In this document: positions 16,541-24,906 of the stretch, piece after piece
Position numbering within the stretch: position 1 is the stretch's first letter
Layout: each line of letters starts with the position of its first letter
NCBI GenBank assembly: GCA_030593145.1
Contig: JAUVHU010000023.1
Coordinates: 1-33,558, forward strand
Direction of reading: 5' to 3'
DNA length: 33,558 nt
Source of the DNA: Desulfobacteraceae bacterium
GTDB lineage: Bacteria; Desulfobacterota; Desulfobacteria; Desulfobacterales; ETH-SRB1
Program-made: the position numbers and the translations under genes
Notes under the pieces: generated by a model
What the model was told of the DNA's origin: nothing
The model's database searches: none
Seen by the model: the letters and a program-made list of their open reading frames with translations, nothing else

Positions 16541-17053
16541 GGGATTGAGGAATTTAGGAATTTGGGGATTAAGGGATTAAATTCAATAGGATACCTTCAA
16601 CTCCTAAATTCAATAGGAATTAAGGGATTATGAATTACAAGAGGTTTGAGGAATTACCATGCTGGCAAAAGTCGAGGGAGCTATGCAAGATCATTTTTGA
16701 TTTGATCAATCAAGGGGGATGTTCAAGGGATTTTAGCTTGAGGAATCAAATTTGGAGCGCTGCCGGTTCGGTGATGGACAATATAGCGGAAGGCTTTGAC
16801 GATGGTTCAACTCGTGAATTTATCCGGTTCTTAGGGTATTCTCAAAGATCGTGCAGTGAAGTGCAATACCAATTATATAGGGCATTAGACTGTAAATATA
16901 TTAACCAGAGTCAGTTTGAAAAAGCTTATGAGATTGCCTCAGAATGTCGTAAGCAAACCAAGGGATTTAGAAAGTATTTGCGGGATTATGATTTCAAGAA
17001 ATAGCAGTAAACCAGAAATTCCTTAATTCCTAAATCCCTTAATTCCTAAATTA
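16532..17053 (+). mobile_element. GGGATT word hairpin element carrying a four-helix-bundle gene
   Basis: The left arm (16532-16580) is gggattgaggaatttagg and similar words. The core (16574-16602) contains ATTAAATTCAATAGGATACC. After it, ctcctaaatt starts the right arm, which is interrupted by a copy of aaattcaataggaa and then the S23 gene (16630-17004). The right arm resumes at 17015-17053 with aattccttaattcctaaatc words. Both flanks are reverse complements in word content, so the gene sits in the loop or arm of a long hairpin. Two empty copies with the same core lie at 12591-12682 and 21635-21728. The arrangement resembles intervening sequences in 23S rRNA, which carry the same protein family, but here it lies between protein genes. 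Confidence 0.6.
16630..17004 (+). CDS. Four helix bundle protein (S23/23S rRNA intervening-sequence protein family)
   Basis: The 124-aa all-helical protein has family hallmarks: an opening YKRFEELPCWQKSREL, LRNQIWSAAGSVMDNIAEGF (NIAEG at 51-55), REFIRFLGYSQRSCSE, and a last helix ECRKQTKGFRKYL. Members were first seen in intervening sequences of 23S rRNA and form pentameric four-helix bundles; their function is unknown and the old name 'ribosomal protein S23' is misleading. The gene lies within a word element that even supplies its AAGGG ribosome-binding site (16623-16626 region, only about 3 nt from the ATG). It interrupts the lepA-leuC interval. Transfer together with the element is likely but inferred. 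Confidence 0.88.
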   Translation: MNYKRFEELPCWQKSRELCKIIFDLINQGGCSRDFSLRNQIWSAAGSVMDNIAEGFDDGSTREFIRFLGYSQRSCSEVQYQLYRALDCKYINQSQFEKAYEIASECRKQTKGFRKYLRDYDFKK

Positions 17054-17068
17054 GATATTGGAGGATTT

Positions 17069-18358
17069 ATGGGCAAAACCATTGCTGAAAAAATATTTGA
17101 TTCTCACTTTGTAGACAACCCGTTTGGGGATATCCATGTGATAAGGCTGGATGCTGTATTCTGTCATGAGATTACAACACCAGGCGCGATTAATGATTTA
17201 ATCGACAGGGGTAAGGATAGGGTTTTTGATTCAGCCAGGATCAAGGCTGTGATTGACCATGTGACTCCGGCAAAGGACACAAAAACAGCTATGCAGGGTA
17301 AAGTGCTCAGAGAGTGGGCATTGCGTCATAATATCCACGATTTTTTTGACATTGGAAGAAACGGTGTGTGTCATGCAATTTTTCCGGAAAAGGGGTTTGT
17401 ACTGCCCGGCTACACATTAATCATGGGCGATTCCCATACCTGTACTCATGGCGCATTCGGCGCATTTGCGGCAGGTGTCGGCACAACAGACCTTGAGGTG
17501 GGAATCCTGAAAGGTGTATGCGCGTTTCATTATCCTGTAACCATGAAATTGAACATAACAGGCAGGATGCCTGAAGGGGTTTGCGCAAAGGATGTGATCC
17601 TCTCTATCATAGGCAGACTTGGCGTAAACGGCGCAACCAATAAAGTCATTGAATTCGCAGGTCCGGTTGTAGACAAGATGAGCATGGAAGCCAGGATGAC
17701 CTGCTGCAATATGGCTGTAGAAGCAGGAGGAACCTGTGGTATATGCTGTCCGGATATGACGACCGTGGAATATCTCTGGGAGTTTATCAAGGGTGAATAT
17801 GCAACAAAAGAGGAGGCGCTTGAAGAATTTAACAGATTTTCTCCTGACCCGGATGCAGTGTATGAAGATGTTATAGACCATGATATCAGCGAGCTGGAAC
17901 CGCAGGTTACATTTGGGTACAAGCCTGACCAGGTAAAACCTGTAAAAGAGATGGAGGGAATTAAGGTTGATCAGGTTTATATCGGATCATGCACAAACGG
18001 AAGGATAGAAGATCTTCGTGTTGCCGCCGAGGTATTAAATGGGGAGAAGATCAGCGATTCAGTCCGGGGCATTGTATCACCTGCCACTCCAAAGGTTTTC
18101 AGCCAGGCAATGGAGGAGGGGATACTGAAGATATTCATGGATGCCGGATTCTGTGTCACTAATCCGACCTGCGGAGCCTGCCTGGGCATGAGTAACGGCG
18201 TGCTTGCGGAAGGTGAAGTATGCGCTTCAACAACAAACCGGAATTTCAACGGCCGGATGGGTAAAGGCGGCATGGTGCATCTCATGAGCCCTGCAACAGC
18301 AGCAGCAACAGCCATAGCAGGGCATATTACGAATTCAAGGCTTTATAAAGAGGATTAA
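17069..18358 (+). CDS. leuC: 3-isopropylmalate dehydratase / homoaconitase large subunit (archaeal-type)
   Basis: The 429-aa catalytic subunit belongs to the short LeuC/HacA branch of the aconitase superfamily. It isomerises 2- to 3-isopropylmalate in leucine synthesis. Iron-sulfur cysteines are visible in YIGSCTNGR (near 306) and NPTCGACLG (near 366). Substrate-loop residues are in GDSHTCTHGAFGAFAAGVGTT. GGAGG lies 4 nt before the ATG. It pairs with leuD downstream. The short form cannot be separated from homoaconitase or a citraconate-type hydro-lyase by sequence reading alone; no leuA, leuB or lysine genes are in the window to decide. The C-terminal Asp and stop lie in a GGGATT array. Confidence 0.87.
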   Translation: MGKTIAEKIFDSHFVDNPFGDIHVIRLDAVFCHEITTPGAINDLIDRGKDRVFDSARIKAVIDHVTPAKDTKTAMQGKVLREWALRHNIHDFFDIGRNGVCHAIFPEKGFVLPGYTLIMGDSHTCTHGAFGAFAAGVGTTDLEVGILKGVCAFHYPVTMKLNITGRMPEGVCAKDVILSIIGRLGVNGATNKVIEFAGPVVDKMSMEARMTCCNMAVEAGGTCGICCPDMTTVEYLWEFIKGEYATKEEALEEFNRFSPDPDAVYEDVIDHDISELEPQVTFGYKPDQVKPVKEMEGIKVDQVYIGSCTNGRIEDLRVAAEVLNGEKISDSVRGIVSPATPKVFSQAMEEGILKIFMDAGFCVTNPTCGACLGMSNGVLAEGEVCASTTNRNFNGRMGKGGMVHLMSPATAAATAIAGHITNSRLYKED

Positions 18359-18381
18359 GGGATTGGGAGATTGAGGAATTG
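18352..18381. repeat. Short GGGATT word array between leuC and leuD
   Basis: The sequence ggattaagggattgggagat and the following tgaggaattgg are words of the same type as the larger elements, without a core or right arm. It holds the leuC stop codon and runs directly into the leuD ribosome-binding site. Confidence 0.6.
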
Positions 18382-18390
18382 GAGAGAATA

Positions 18391-18912
18391 ATGAAAAATT
18401 TCAGTGGCAAAGCGTTGTTTCTTGATAGATCGGATATAAACACAGATGAAATAATCCCGGCAAAATACCTTACGGAAATTTCCAGGAAAGCGTTAAAACC
18501 TTATCTCCTGGAAGATATAAAATTAGACGGATTTGACAAAAAGGATGTTGAAGGGAAAAGCGTTATTATCACAAGGGCAAATTTCGGATGCGGATCTTCA
18601 AGGGAACATGCTCCCTGGGCGCTCGAGGGAAATGGGATCAACCTGGTAATTGCCGAGAGTTTTGCCAGAATTTTCAGACAGAACATGTATAATTGCGGCA
18701 TGATGGCTGTGGAACTGTCCGCCCAGGCTATTGAACATCTTTTTAATGATTTTGCAGGCAAAGAAACATTTGTTGAAACCGATCTCGAGAAAAACAGATT
18801 TATTTTGCAGGATGATGAACATAAACAGGAGATACCCTTTGAGATTTTCGAGTTTGACAGGGCTCTTGTTGAAGCCGGCGGATGGGTGGAATATGCTGAT
18901 TTGAGATATTGA
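18391..18912 (+). CDS. leuD: 3-isopropylmalate dehydratase / homoaconitase small subunit (archaeal-type)
   Basis: The 173-aa swivel-domain subunit binds the substrate and completes the LeuCD enzyme. It has SDINTDEIIPAKYLTE near the N-terminus and the FGCGSSREHAPWAL motif (about 66-78), with Arg in the SREH loop for substrate contact. I start at ATG 18391 with GGAGA at 18381-18385; the frame is open to a TTG at 18379 that lies in the word array. It is 32 nt after leuC. The stop codon (TGA, 18910-18912) overlaps the first bases of a gatggc element. Confidence 0.9.
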   Translation: MKNFSGKALFLDRSDINTDEIIPAKYLTEISRKALKPYLLEDIKLDGFDKKDVEGKSVIITRANFGCGSSREHAPWALEGNGINLVIAESFARIFRQNMYNCGMMAVELSAQAIEHLFNDFAGKETFVETDLEKNRFILQDDEHKQEIPFEIFEFDRALVEAGGWVEYADLRY

Positions 18913-18962
18913 TGGCGTTATAAAGAGTAAATTAATCACGTCTCTTTTCAAGGCGTACGCCG
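18911..18962. repeat. Degenerate gatggc element overlapping the leuD stop
   Basis: It starts gatggcgttataaagagtaa inside the leuD stop codon and continues with cacgtctcttttcaaggcg. The right end is decayed. It lies in the gap between convergent leuD and glnD. Confidence 0.5.
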
Positions 18963-19004
18963 CAAAACACGAAAGAAAACACAAAATAAGATATGGAAAT
19001 CAGT

Positions 19005-21617
19005 TTAACCGTAAACGGTTAACACCTGTTCAATTGTCTCCTTTATTTTATCTGTCTGTTCCTTTGAGTCTACTTTTTGACCTTCAAAATCCCTGACATA
19101 GAAGACATCAACTACCTGATCGATCTTGGTGGCTATTTTGGCAATCCGGATGTCGAGATCGCACCTGAATAGAGCGTCAGTAATTTTAAAAAGAAGCCCT
19201 GGAAAATCATAGGTAAAAACCTCAATAATCGTAAAGAAACTTGAGCTTTTATTGTCCACTACGATTCGATGTGGTCTTTCAAGCGTATACGGTTTTGCGG
19301 TTTGATAAACAGATATCTTTTTATCAAGAGCTTTTGTAAGATTCAGTTTGCCTGACAGGGCGGATTTAAGATCCTTTTTTGTTTTGTCCCACTTTTCTTC
19401 TTCAAATATCCGGTCCAGCGGTGGATTAACCTTAAATATGTCAAGGGCGATATTGTTACGCCATGTATATACCTGCGTATCGAGAATGTCGAGGCTGTGC
19501 AGTGTAAATATTCCTGCGATTTTTGAAATAAGACCTGGACGGTCTTTTGCGCAGATAGTAACAGTCCTCGTGTTTGAATCGGAAACTTTGGTAATTTTCC
19601 AGACAAAATCGGCATTTTCCAGGCTTTTATACAGACTGATGTGTTCCAGAATATCCTGGGTGGTGGTGTAAAGAAGGTATCGTGGAGACATAAAATTAAA
19701 AAGTGTTTCTGTGGTCTGTCTGTCATTTGACGAAGATATTAAGCTTAAAACCTCCTCTTTTTTCTTTTCAACCACATTTACAGCCTCTTTAGTCGCAAAT
19801 TCACCTTTCTCAAGAATATGCAAGACCTTAAGAAATAAATCTTTTAAAAGGGTTGAAGTCCAGACCGACCATGCCTTTGGCCCGGTAGCCATGGAGTCGG
19901 CAATGGTCAGAAGATACAGCATCTTGAGACGTTCTTTATCTTTAACTTTCCTGGCAAAGGAAATTGCGGTTTCTTCATCATTAATATCCCTTCTTGTGGC
20001 GGTTTTAATCAAGGATAGATGTTCTTTAATCAAAAAAGATACTGTTTCAATCTCCTCAGATTTATAACCACGGCTGACTAATATGGAGCGAGCAATTTCA
20101 GCGCCTTTTTCCGAATGATTTTTTGCAGGGTCTTTTTTACCAATGTCATGAAGAAGGGCAGCCCAGAGCAATATTTTTCTGTTTGTGTTTGTAAGTTTAT
20201 TATATAGATCGCCGTATAACCGGTCTTTTGATGTATCTTCAGATGCCCCGAAATTTTTTATTATCTGTACTGTGCGTAATAGATGCTTATCCACAGGATA
20301 TATATGATACTCATTGTACTGTATCCTGTTCATAATTGCTTTTAATTCAGGTATAAAATGCAATAGAAAGCCGGTGTTGAACATTTCATTGAGTACGTTA
20401 AATGTCGGAGCGAGAGTAATTAAGATCTTTTCAAACGATTTTACAGCAGAAGGGGAGGCTCTGTATTTGTCATCAACAAGATACGCGAATTCTTTAACAA
20501 ACCTTTTTGCCTCATGGCCCAAGGGTACTTTTAAAACAGCGCTTTCTTCAAATATTTTTATCAAAAGATCAGGAGATTGCAAGATTTTCTCAGGAGAACT
20601 AAAGCTGAGTCTGTCTTTGATAATTTCAAAGCCGTCAATTCCGGCATGTTTTATTTGTTTTGTTTTGGGTTGATATCTATTTGTGTATTCATGTTCATAA
20701 AGAAACATCGTATGCAGCTGTTTGATAAATTCCATATTTGAATGGAGATCGCCCAGGAATCTTTCAACCGGCTGTTGACCGTTTTTTGCACTATACTTTA
20801 AGGCGTAGGCCAGATCTGTTTGATACTCAAAATAGAGTTGGTCGCATTTTCTTCCGGTCAAGTTATGCAAACGGTTTCTTACATTCCATATAAACGAAAG
20901 AGATTTTTCCAGAGTATGAAACTCTTCGTGGGAAAGGTATCCGTAAAATTCAAGATCTCTTGGCCGGCTTATGTTGGATATTATCCGGGCAATCCATAGC
21001 ATAGTGTGGTAATCTCTTAATCCGCCACGGCCTACTTTCAGGTTTGGTTCTAATAAATATGTGGAGTCTCCAAAACGTTTGTGACGGTTCACGTTGTTTT
21101 CAAAAATAGATCTGATTATTTTATCAGATTCTTTGAGAATGACCTTTTTCCGAAACTGTTCTATTAAATCTAAGAATAAATCGGAATTGCCGCAAATAAA
21201 GCGTGCGTCCAGAATGGATGTCAGCGCTTCAATATCCTTGCCCGCGATATATAGAGATTCTTTAATCGATCTTGTAGCATAACCAACATCAAGACCGATA
21301 TCCCATAGCGGGTAGACGATTTCCCTGACAAGATCATCCGCTTCTTTAGAAACCTTTTTCCCGAAAAGTATGAGAAGATCAACATCAGAATGAATACACT
21401 GTTCTTTCCTTCCGTAACCCCCGACAGCAATGATTGCGCATGATTTGTTGTTGACCGGACACATCGGACTTTTTCTAAAAATGTCAATAAAATAGTTGTT
21501 CAGAATTTGGGCATGTTGGTTTAAAAAATCCGGTTCTTTTCCTTTCAGGAAGCTTGAGATCAGCTCATTCCTGTTTTGCCGCAGAATCAATAATGGATGT
21601 TTATCGGTTTTTTTCAT
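19005..21617 (-). CDS. glnD: PII uridylyltransferase / uridylyl-removing enzyme
   Basis: This 870-aa nitrogen sensor uridylylates PII proteins when glutamine is low and removes UMP when it is high. The nucleotidyltransferase domain has AVGGYGRKEQCIHSDVDLLI (near 62-81). The HD domain has LWAALLHDIGKK (near 482-493). Two C-terminal ACT domains start at about 685 (VTICAKDRPGLISKIAGIF) and 795 (FTIIEVFTYDFPGLLFKIT). I start at ATG 21617 (MKKTDKHPLLIL): the 18 residues before it in the open frame, which begin MPKFLNPQIPKFK, are encoded by the word element and look spurious. It lies 106 nt after glnE on the same strand, an operon separated by an element. Confidence 0.94.
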   Translation of the reverse strand: MKKTDKHPLLILRQNRNELISSFLKGKEPDFLNQHAQILNNYFIDIFRKSPMCPVNNKSCAIIAVGGYGRKEQCIHSDVDLLILFGKKVSKEADDLVREIVYPLWDIGLDVGYATRSIKESLYIAGKDIEALTSILDARFICGNSDLFLDLIEQFRKKVILKESDKIIRSIFENNVNRHKRFGDSTYLLEPNLKVGRGGLRDYHTMLWIARIISNISRPRDLEFYGYLSHEEFHTLEKSLSFIWNVRNRLHNLTGRKCDQLYFEYQTDLAYALKYSAKNGQQPVERFLGDLHSNMEFIKQLHTMFLYEHEYTNRYQPKTKQIKHAGIDGFEIIKDRLSFSSPEKILQSPDLLIKIFEESAVLKVPLGHEAKRFVKEFAYLVDDKYRASPSAVKSFEKILITLAPTFNVLNEMFNTGFLLHFIPELKAIMNRIQYNEYHIYPVDKHLLRTVQIIKNFGASEDTSKDRLYGDLYNKLTNTNRKILLWAALLHDIGKKDPAKNHSEKGAEIARSILVSRGYKSEEIETVSFLIKEHLSLIKTATRRDINDEETAISFARKVKDKERLKMLYLLTIADSMATGPKAWSVWTSTLLKDLFLKVLHILEKGEFATKEAVNVVEKKKEEVLSLISSSNDRQTTETLFNFMSPRYLLYTTTQDILEHISLYKSLENADFVWKITKVSDSNTRTVTICAKDRPGLISKIAGIFTLHSLDILDTQVYTWRNNIALDIFKVNPPLDRIFEEEKWDKTKKDLKSALSGKLNLTKALDKKISVYQTAKPYTLERPHRIVVDNKSSSFFTIIEVFTYDFPGLLFKITDALFRCDLDIRIAKIATKIDQVVDVFYVRDFEGQKVDSKEQTDKIKETIEQVLTVYG

Positions 21618-21634
21618 GTTTCGATAATTTCTCT

Positions 21635-21728
21635 TGAATTTAGGAATTTGGGGATTAAGGAATTTAGGCATTGAAGGTATTCTATTGAATTTAATCCCTC
21701 AATTCCTCAATTCCCTAATCCCTCAATC
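21635..21728. repeat. Empty GGGATT word element (glnE-glnD)
   Basis: On the minus strand it reads GGATTGAGGGATTAGGG-type words from the glnE stop codon. The core (21671-21698) has ATTAAATTCAATAGAATACC, one base different from the S23-element core. An opposite arm of AAATTCCTTAATCCCC words follows. It has no gene. It supplies the glnE stop and would give glnD a false N-terminus if the longest frame were used. Confidence 0.75.
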
Positions 21729-24662
21729 CATCAATTTCTTCCAGATCTTTCTTATTTGTTTCCGCAGATCATGAAATTGATTTTCAGGCACTATGGCGGG
21801 TTTTTCCTGAAGGCTCAGGCTGTGAACCGCTTTTCTGTAGTTCAGGTATGCATCCTTGAGAAGATGAGCTGTATGTTTGTCAATAACCCCTGTTTCCGCC
21901 AGGGTTTGAAGAAGACGCACATTGTCGGTCCATTTTAATAGTTCGTTATGTTTATAAGAGTTTAAAAGCACGAGGTACTGTACCAGAAATTCAATATCAA
22001 CGATTCCGCCTGCATCCTGTTTAATGTCAAACGATTTTGGCTTATGTCTTAAGTATTCTTTACGCATGCGTTCGCGCATGTCACGAACCTCTTCTTTAAG
22101 TTTGGCCTGTGTTCTCGGGCGAGCAATTGTATCTTTCCTTATCTGCTCAAAATAGTTTGATAGATAAATGTTTCCACTTATTGCTCTTGCCCTCACAAGA
22201 GCCTGATGTTCCCATGTCCATGCCTTGTTTATCTGGTAATCTCTAAATGCTTCAATATGAGTAACCAGAATACCCGAACTTCCGCTGGGGCGCAGTCTTG
22301 TATCGGTTTCATATAGCGCCCCTGCAGGTGTATGAGCTGTCAGTATATGTACAATTCTCTGTCCAAGACGCGCGAAAAACTGCGAGTTGTCAATAGGGCT
22401 TATGCCGCCATGGGTTTGCCCTCTGGTTCCAGCGTGGAGAAAAACCAGATCAAGGTCACTTCTATATCCAAGTTCAATTCCTCCAAGCTTTCCGTATGCA
22501 ATGACAACGAATCCTTTCTCGATTTTTTTCCCATCTATTTCGCAAACAGGCGTTCCGTATTTTTTAATTAGATGATTCCAGGCTAATTCAAGGACTTTAT
22601 CTACTATTGTTTCGGCAAGTTCGGTAAGATGATCGCTGGTTATCATTAGCTTTATGGAGCCGGTGACATCCGCGGCCCCCACACGCAGCATGTTAATCTG
22701 TTTGAAAATACACAATTCCTGTATCTGATATTCAAGATCTTCAGGCTGGACTACTTCAAGTTTTTTGCGTATTTCCTTTTCAAGCTCATTCCTGTCAGGC
22801 GGAGAATAAAGAGTGCGTGAATCAAGCAGTTCATCTAAAAGCACAGGGTGGTGAGACAGGAAAGACACGATCCATGGACTGGCGCTTGATAAATTTACGA
22901 GATGTGTAAGAGCGGTTGGATTTTCAAGAAGAAGGGCTATATAGCAGGTTCGCCTTTCAATGGTTTTTATTAAATCGATTATACGGATTAGGACAGTGTG
23001 AGGGTGCTCAGACTTGCCGACCTCTTTTAAAACAAGCGGCATAAGCTTGTCCAGGCGTTTTCTGCCTTCTATACTCAGCTTCTGTGTGTGCGGATCATTG
23101 CGAAGATTATTAAGCAGGCTGAGTGCTTTGTCAGCTATCTCAAATCCGGCAGCAAAAAGGATTTGTCCGGCTTTTTCTTTTTCCACAAGATTTAGCCAGA
23201 CGCTCTGTAATCCGGTAAGTTCTTTATCTGCTGAATCTGCCTGGATTTCTACATTACTTGTGGCCAGCAATGTGTTGAAATGATAATTAACAGCATCCAT
23301 GTGATTTTTAAGATTTTTTGCAAAAGACTCCCAGTTTTCAAAACCCATTGATACGGCAAGCCGTATTTTTCCAGACTGGTCTGAGGGAAGCTGATGGGTC
23401 TGCTGGTCTGAAAATTCTTGCAGGCGGTGTTCGGTGTTTCGTAAAAACCTGTACGCTGTTATAAGTTCATTACAAACATCTTCAGGGATATGTTTTTCCT
23501 GCGAGAGAACGGTTAGCGCCTTTTGAATACTCCGCTCTTGAAGAGCAGGTATCACACCGCCCCGGATTAACTGGAACATCTGGCCGAAGAATTCTATTTC
23601 ACGAATTCCTCCAGGGCCAAGTTTAATGTTGTTTTTCAGCCCCTTACGATGCGCTTCAAGATGGATCTTTTGTTTCATATTTCTCAATGAATCAAAGACC
23701 CCAAAATCCAGGTATCTACGATAAACAAAGGGCTTCAAAATTTCCAAAAGTCGGCTGCCGGCGTTATTGTCATCGGCAATGATTCTTGCTTTTATCCAGG
23801 CATAACGCTCCCATTCACGTCCCTGGCTCTGGTAATATGATTCAATGTTATCGAAATTCATAACCAAAGGCCCGCTTTCGCCATAGGGCCTAAGGCGCAT
23901 GTCCATTCTGAACACAAGACCGTCTGAAGTTGTTGCTCCGATCATACTTAAAAGGTTCCGGCAAAGACGCATAAAAAAATCTTCATTACTTATAGATTTT
24001 GATTTCCCTTTTGTTTTTCCTGGTTCCGGAAAGGCAAAAATCAGATCAATATCAGAAGAAAAATTAAGTTCATATGCTCCAAGCTTTCCCATTCCTATAA
24101 CCACAAGATATTGAGGAGTACCGTTGGTTCCGGTGGGGATTCCGTATTCCTGAGATAGTTTTCCGTGAAGAAGCAAAAGCGTATGTTTTATACATGAATC
24201 GGCAAAGGCTGAAAGCTCTGCCATGGTTTCATCGAGGTCAGCCCAGCCTGAAAGATCACGCCAGGCAATTCGAACCATTTCACGAAGACGGAACGTGCGA
24301 AGTATATGCTGCATCTCAGGCAGAGTATACACAGAGCCGCTGGAAGGAAGCAGTTTCTTCAGCCTGTTGTTATAATCATCCGGAATATATCTTTGCTGGA
24401 GATCGCCGCTTTTGATTAGATTATCAAGAATATGCGGATGATGGATGCAGGTTCTTGCTACAAAATCGCTAAAGGCAAAGACCTGCTTTAATGCGGCAAG
24501 CATTTCAGTATTATATGAAGGGGTTATTTTTGAGTTTTTTGCCGATAAACAGAAGTCCTTCCATCTGTTATTAAAATCGCCGGATAGTTGTTCAGGAAGG
24601 TTATTGGATTGTTGATTTATGATTGTTGATTTATGATTGATGGAATCGCTCCTGCCCGCCAT
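21723..24662 (-). CDS. glnE: Glutamine synthetase adenylyltransferase / deadenylase
   Basis: The 979-aa bifunctional enzyme adds or removes AMP on glutamine synthetase under PII control. Two nucleotidyltransferase domains are visible: GMGKLGAYELNFSSDIDLIF (near 190-209, deadenylase side) and YGKLGGIELGYRSDLDLVF (near 720-740, adenylylase side), separated by a helical linker. Length is normal to slightly long. The first 21 or so residues (MAGRSDSINHKSTIINQQSN) are encoded by repeat DNA: a core piece and ATCATAAATCAAC words. The start at 24662 has an AGGG upstream but may not be original; the next in-frame Met is about 50 residues in, too late for a whole protein. The final Asp and stop lie in the downstream word element. 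Confidence 0.95.
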   Translation of the reverse strand: MAGRSDSINHKSTIINQQSNNLPEQLSGDFNNRWKDFCLSAKNSKITPSYNTEMLAALKQVFAFSDFVARTCIHHPHILDNLIKSGDLQQRYIPDDYNNRLKKLLPSSGSVYTLPEMQHILRTFRLREMVRIAWRDLSGWADLDETMAELSAFADSCIKHTLLLLHGKLSQEYGIPTGTNGTPQYLVVIGMGKLGAYELNFSSDIDLIFAFPEPGKTKGKSKSISNEDFFMRLCRNLLSMIGATTSDGLVFRMDMRLRPYGESGPLVMNFDNIESYYQSQGREWERYAWIKARIIADDNNAGSRLLEILKPFVYRRYLDFGVFDSLRNMKQKIHLEAHRKGLKNNIKLGPGGIREIEFFGQMFQLIRGGVIPALQERSIQKALTVLSQEKHIPEDVCNELITAYRFLRNTEHRLQEFSDQQTHQLPSDQSGKIRLAVSMGFENWESFAKNLKNHMDAVNYHFNTLLATSNVEIQADSADKELTGLQSVWLNLVEKEKAGQILFAAGFEIADKALSLLNNLRNDPHTQKLSIEGRKRLDKLMPLVLKEVGKSEHPHTVLIRIIDLIKTIERRTCYIALLLENPTALTHLVNLSSASPWIVSFLSHHPVLLDELLDSRTLYSPPDRNELEKEIRKKLEVVQPEDLEYQIQELCIFKQINMLRVGAADVTGSIKLMITSDHLTELAETIVDKVLELAWNHLIKKYGTPVCEIDGKKIEKGFVVIAYGKLGGIELGYRSDLDLVFLHAGTRGQTHGGISPIDNSQFFARLGQRIVHILTAHTPAGALYETDTRLRPSGSSGILVTHIEAFRDYQINKAWTWEHQALVRARAISGNIYLSNYFEQIRKDTIARPRTQAKLKEEVRDMRERMRKEYLRHKPKSFDIKQDAGGIVDIEFLVQYLVLLNSYKHNELLKWTDNVRLLQTLAETGVIDKHTAHLLKDAYLNYRKAVHSLSLQEKPAIVPENQFHDLRKQIRKIWKKLMD
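24602..24660 (-). repeat. GATTTATGATTGTT word array with core end
   Basis: On the plus strand gattgttgatttat is repeated (24608-24638) and joins gatggaatcgctcctgcc (24639-24656). Read on the minus strand, that core end, AGCGATTCCATC, resembles AGCGATTTCATC at 30409-30420 and AGCGACTCCATC at 33309-33320, each next to or near a word arm. It overlaps the glnE 5' end. To the right, 24663-24800 is a GC-rich patch without a visible gene. Confidence 0.5.
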
Positions 24663-24796
24663 AGCGAGCCCTATCGTCTTTTTGTTGGCTCGACCGCCCG
24701 CCTCGCCTGAGCGGACGTCTTGAGCGGCGCTGACTATCTCCCTTAAAATATTCTTTCTTGAAAATCAATGCTTTTAACATGAAAGCCGCTTTATTT

Positions 24797-24830
24797 GATG
24801 AACTCATAAAAAGCCACAAATTTAACTGAC
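24797..24830. repeat. Partial gatggc element
   Basis: The sequence gatgaactcataaaaagcca with following caaatttaactg matches the partial copy at 5151 and the reverse of the right half of 27004-27061. It is decayed and has no partner end. It lies upstream of the small four-Cys gene. Confidence 0.5.
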
Positions 24831-24906
24831 AGGGTTTACAAGCGGTATGTCTTGTTATATTTAAAAGTATATGATAATTATTAAATTTTAAAGGCTTGGA
24901 GGAATT

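Noticed and set aside
16630-17004. Ribosomal protein S23 gene or a 23S rRNA intervening sequence
   Set aside because: No rRNA sequence flanks it; the family name is historical. It is a stand-alone four-helix-bundle gene between lepA and leuC.
17069-18912. Aconitase
   Set aside because: Split large and small subunits of 429 and 173 aa fit LeuCD/HacAB and not single-chain aconitase; the substrate within that group stays open.
21618-21671. 18-residue N-terminal extension of GlnD
   Set aside because: It is encoded by the word element (MPKFLNPQIPKFK...) and precedes a normal GlnD start at 21617.
24631-24819. 62-codon minus-strand frame upstream of glnE
   Set aside because: It covers a GC-rich repeat-like patch and the glnE start; the product has no family features.
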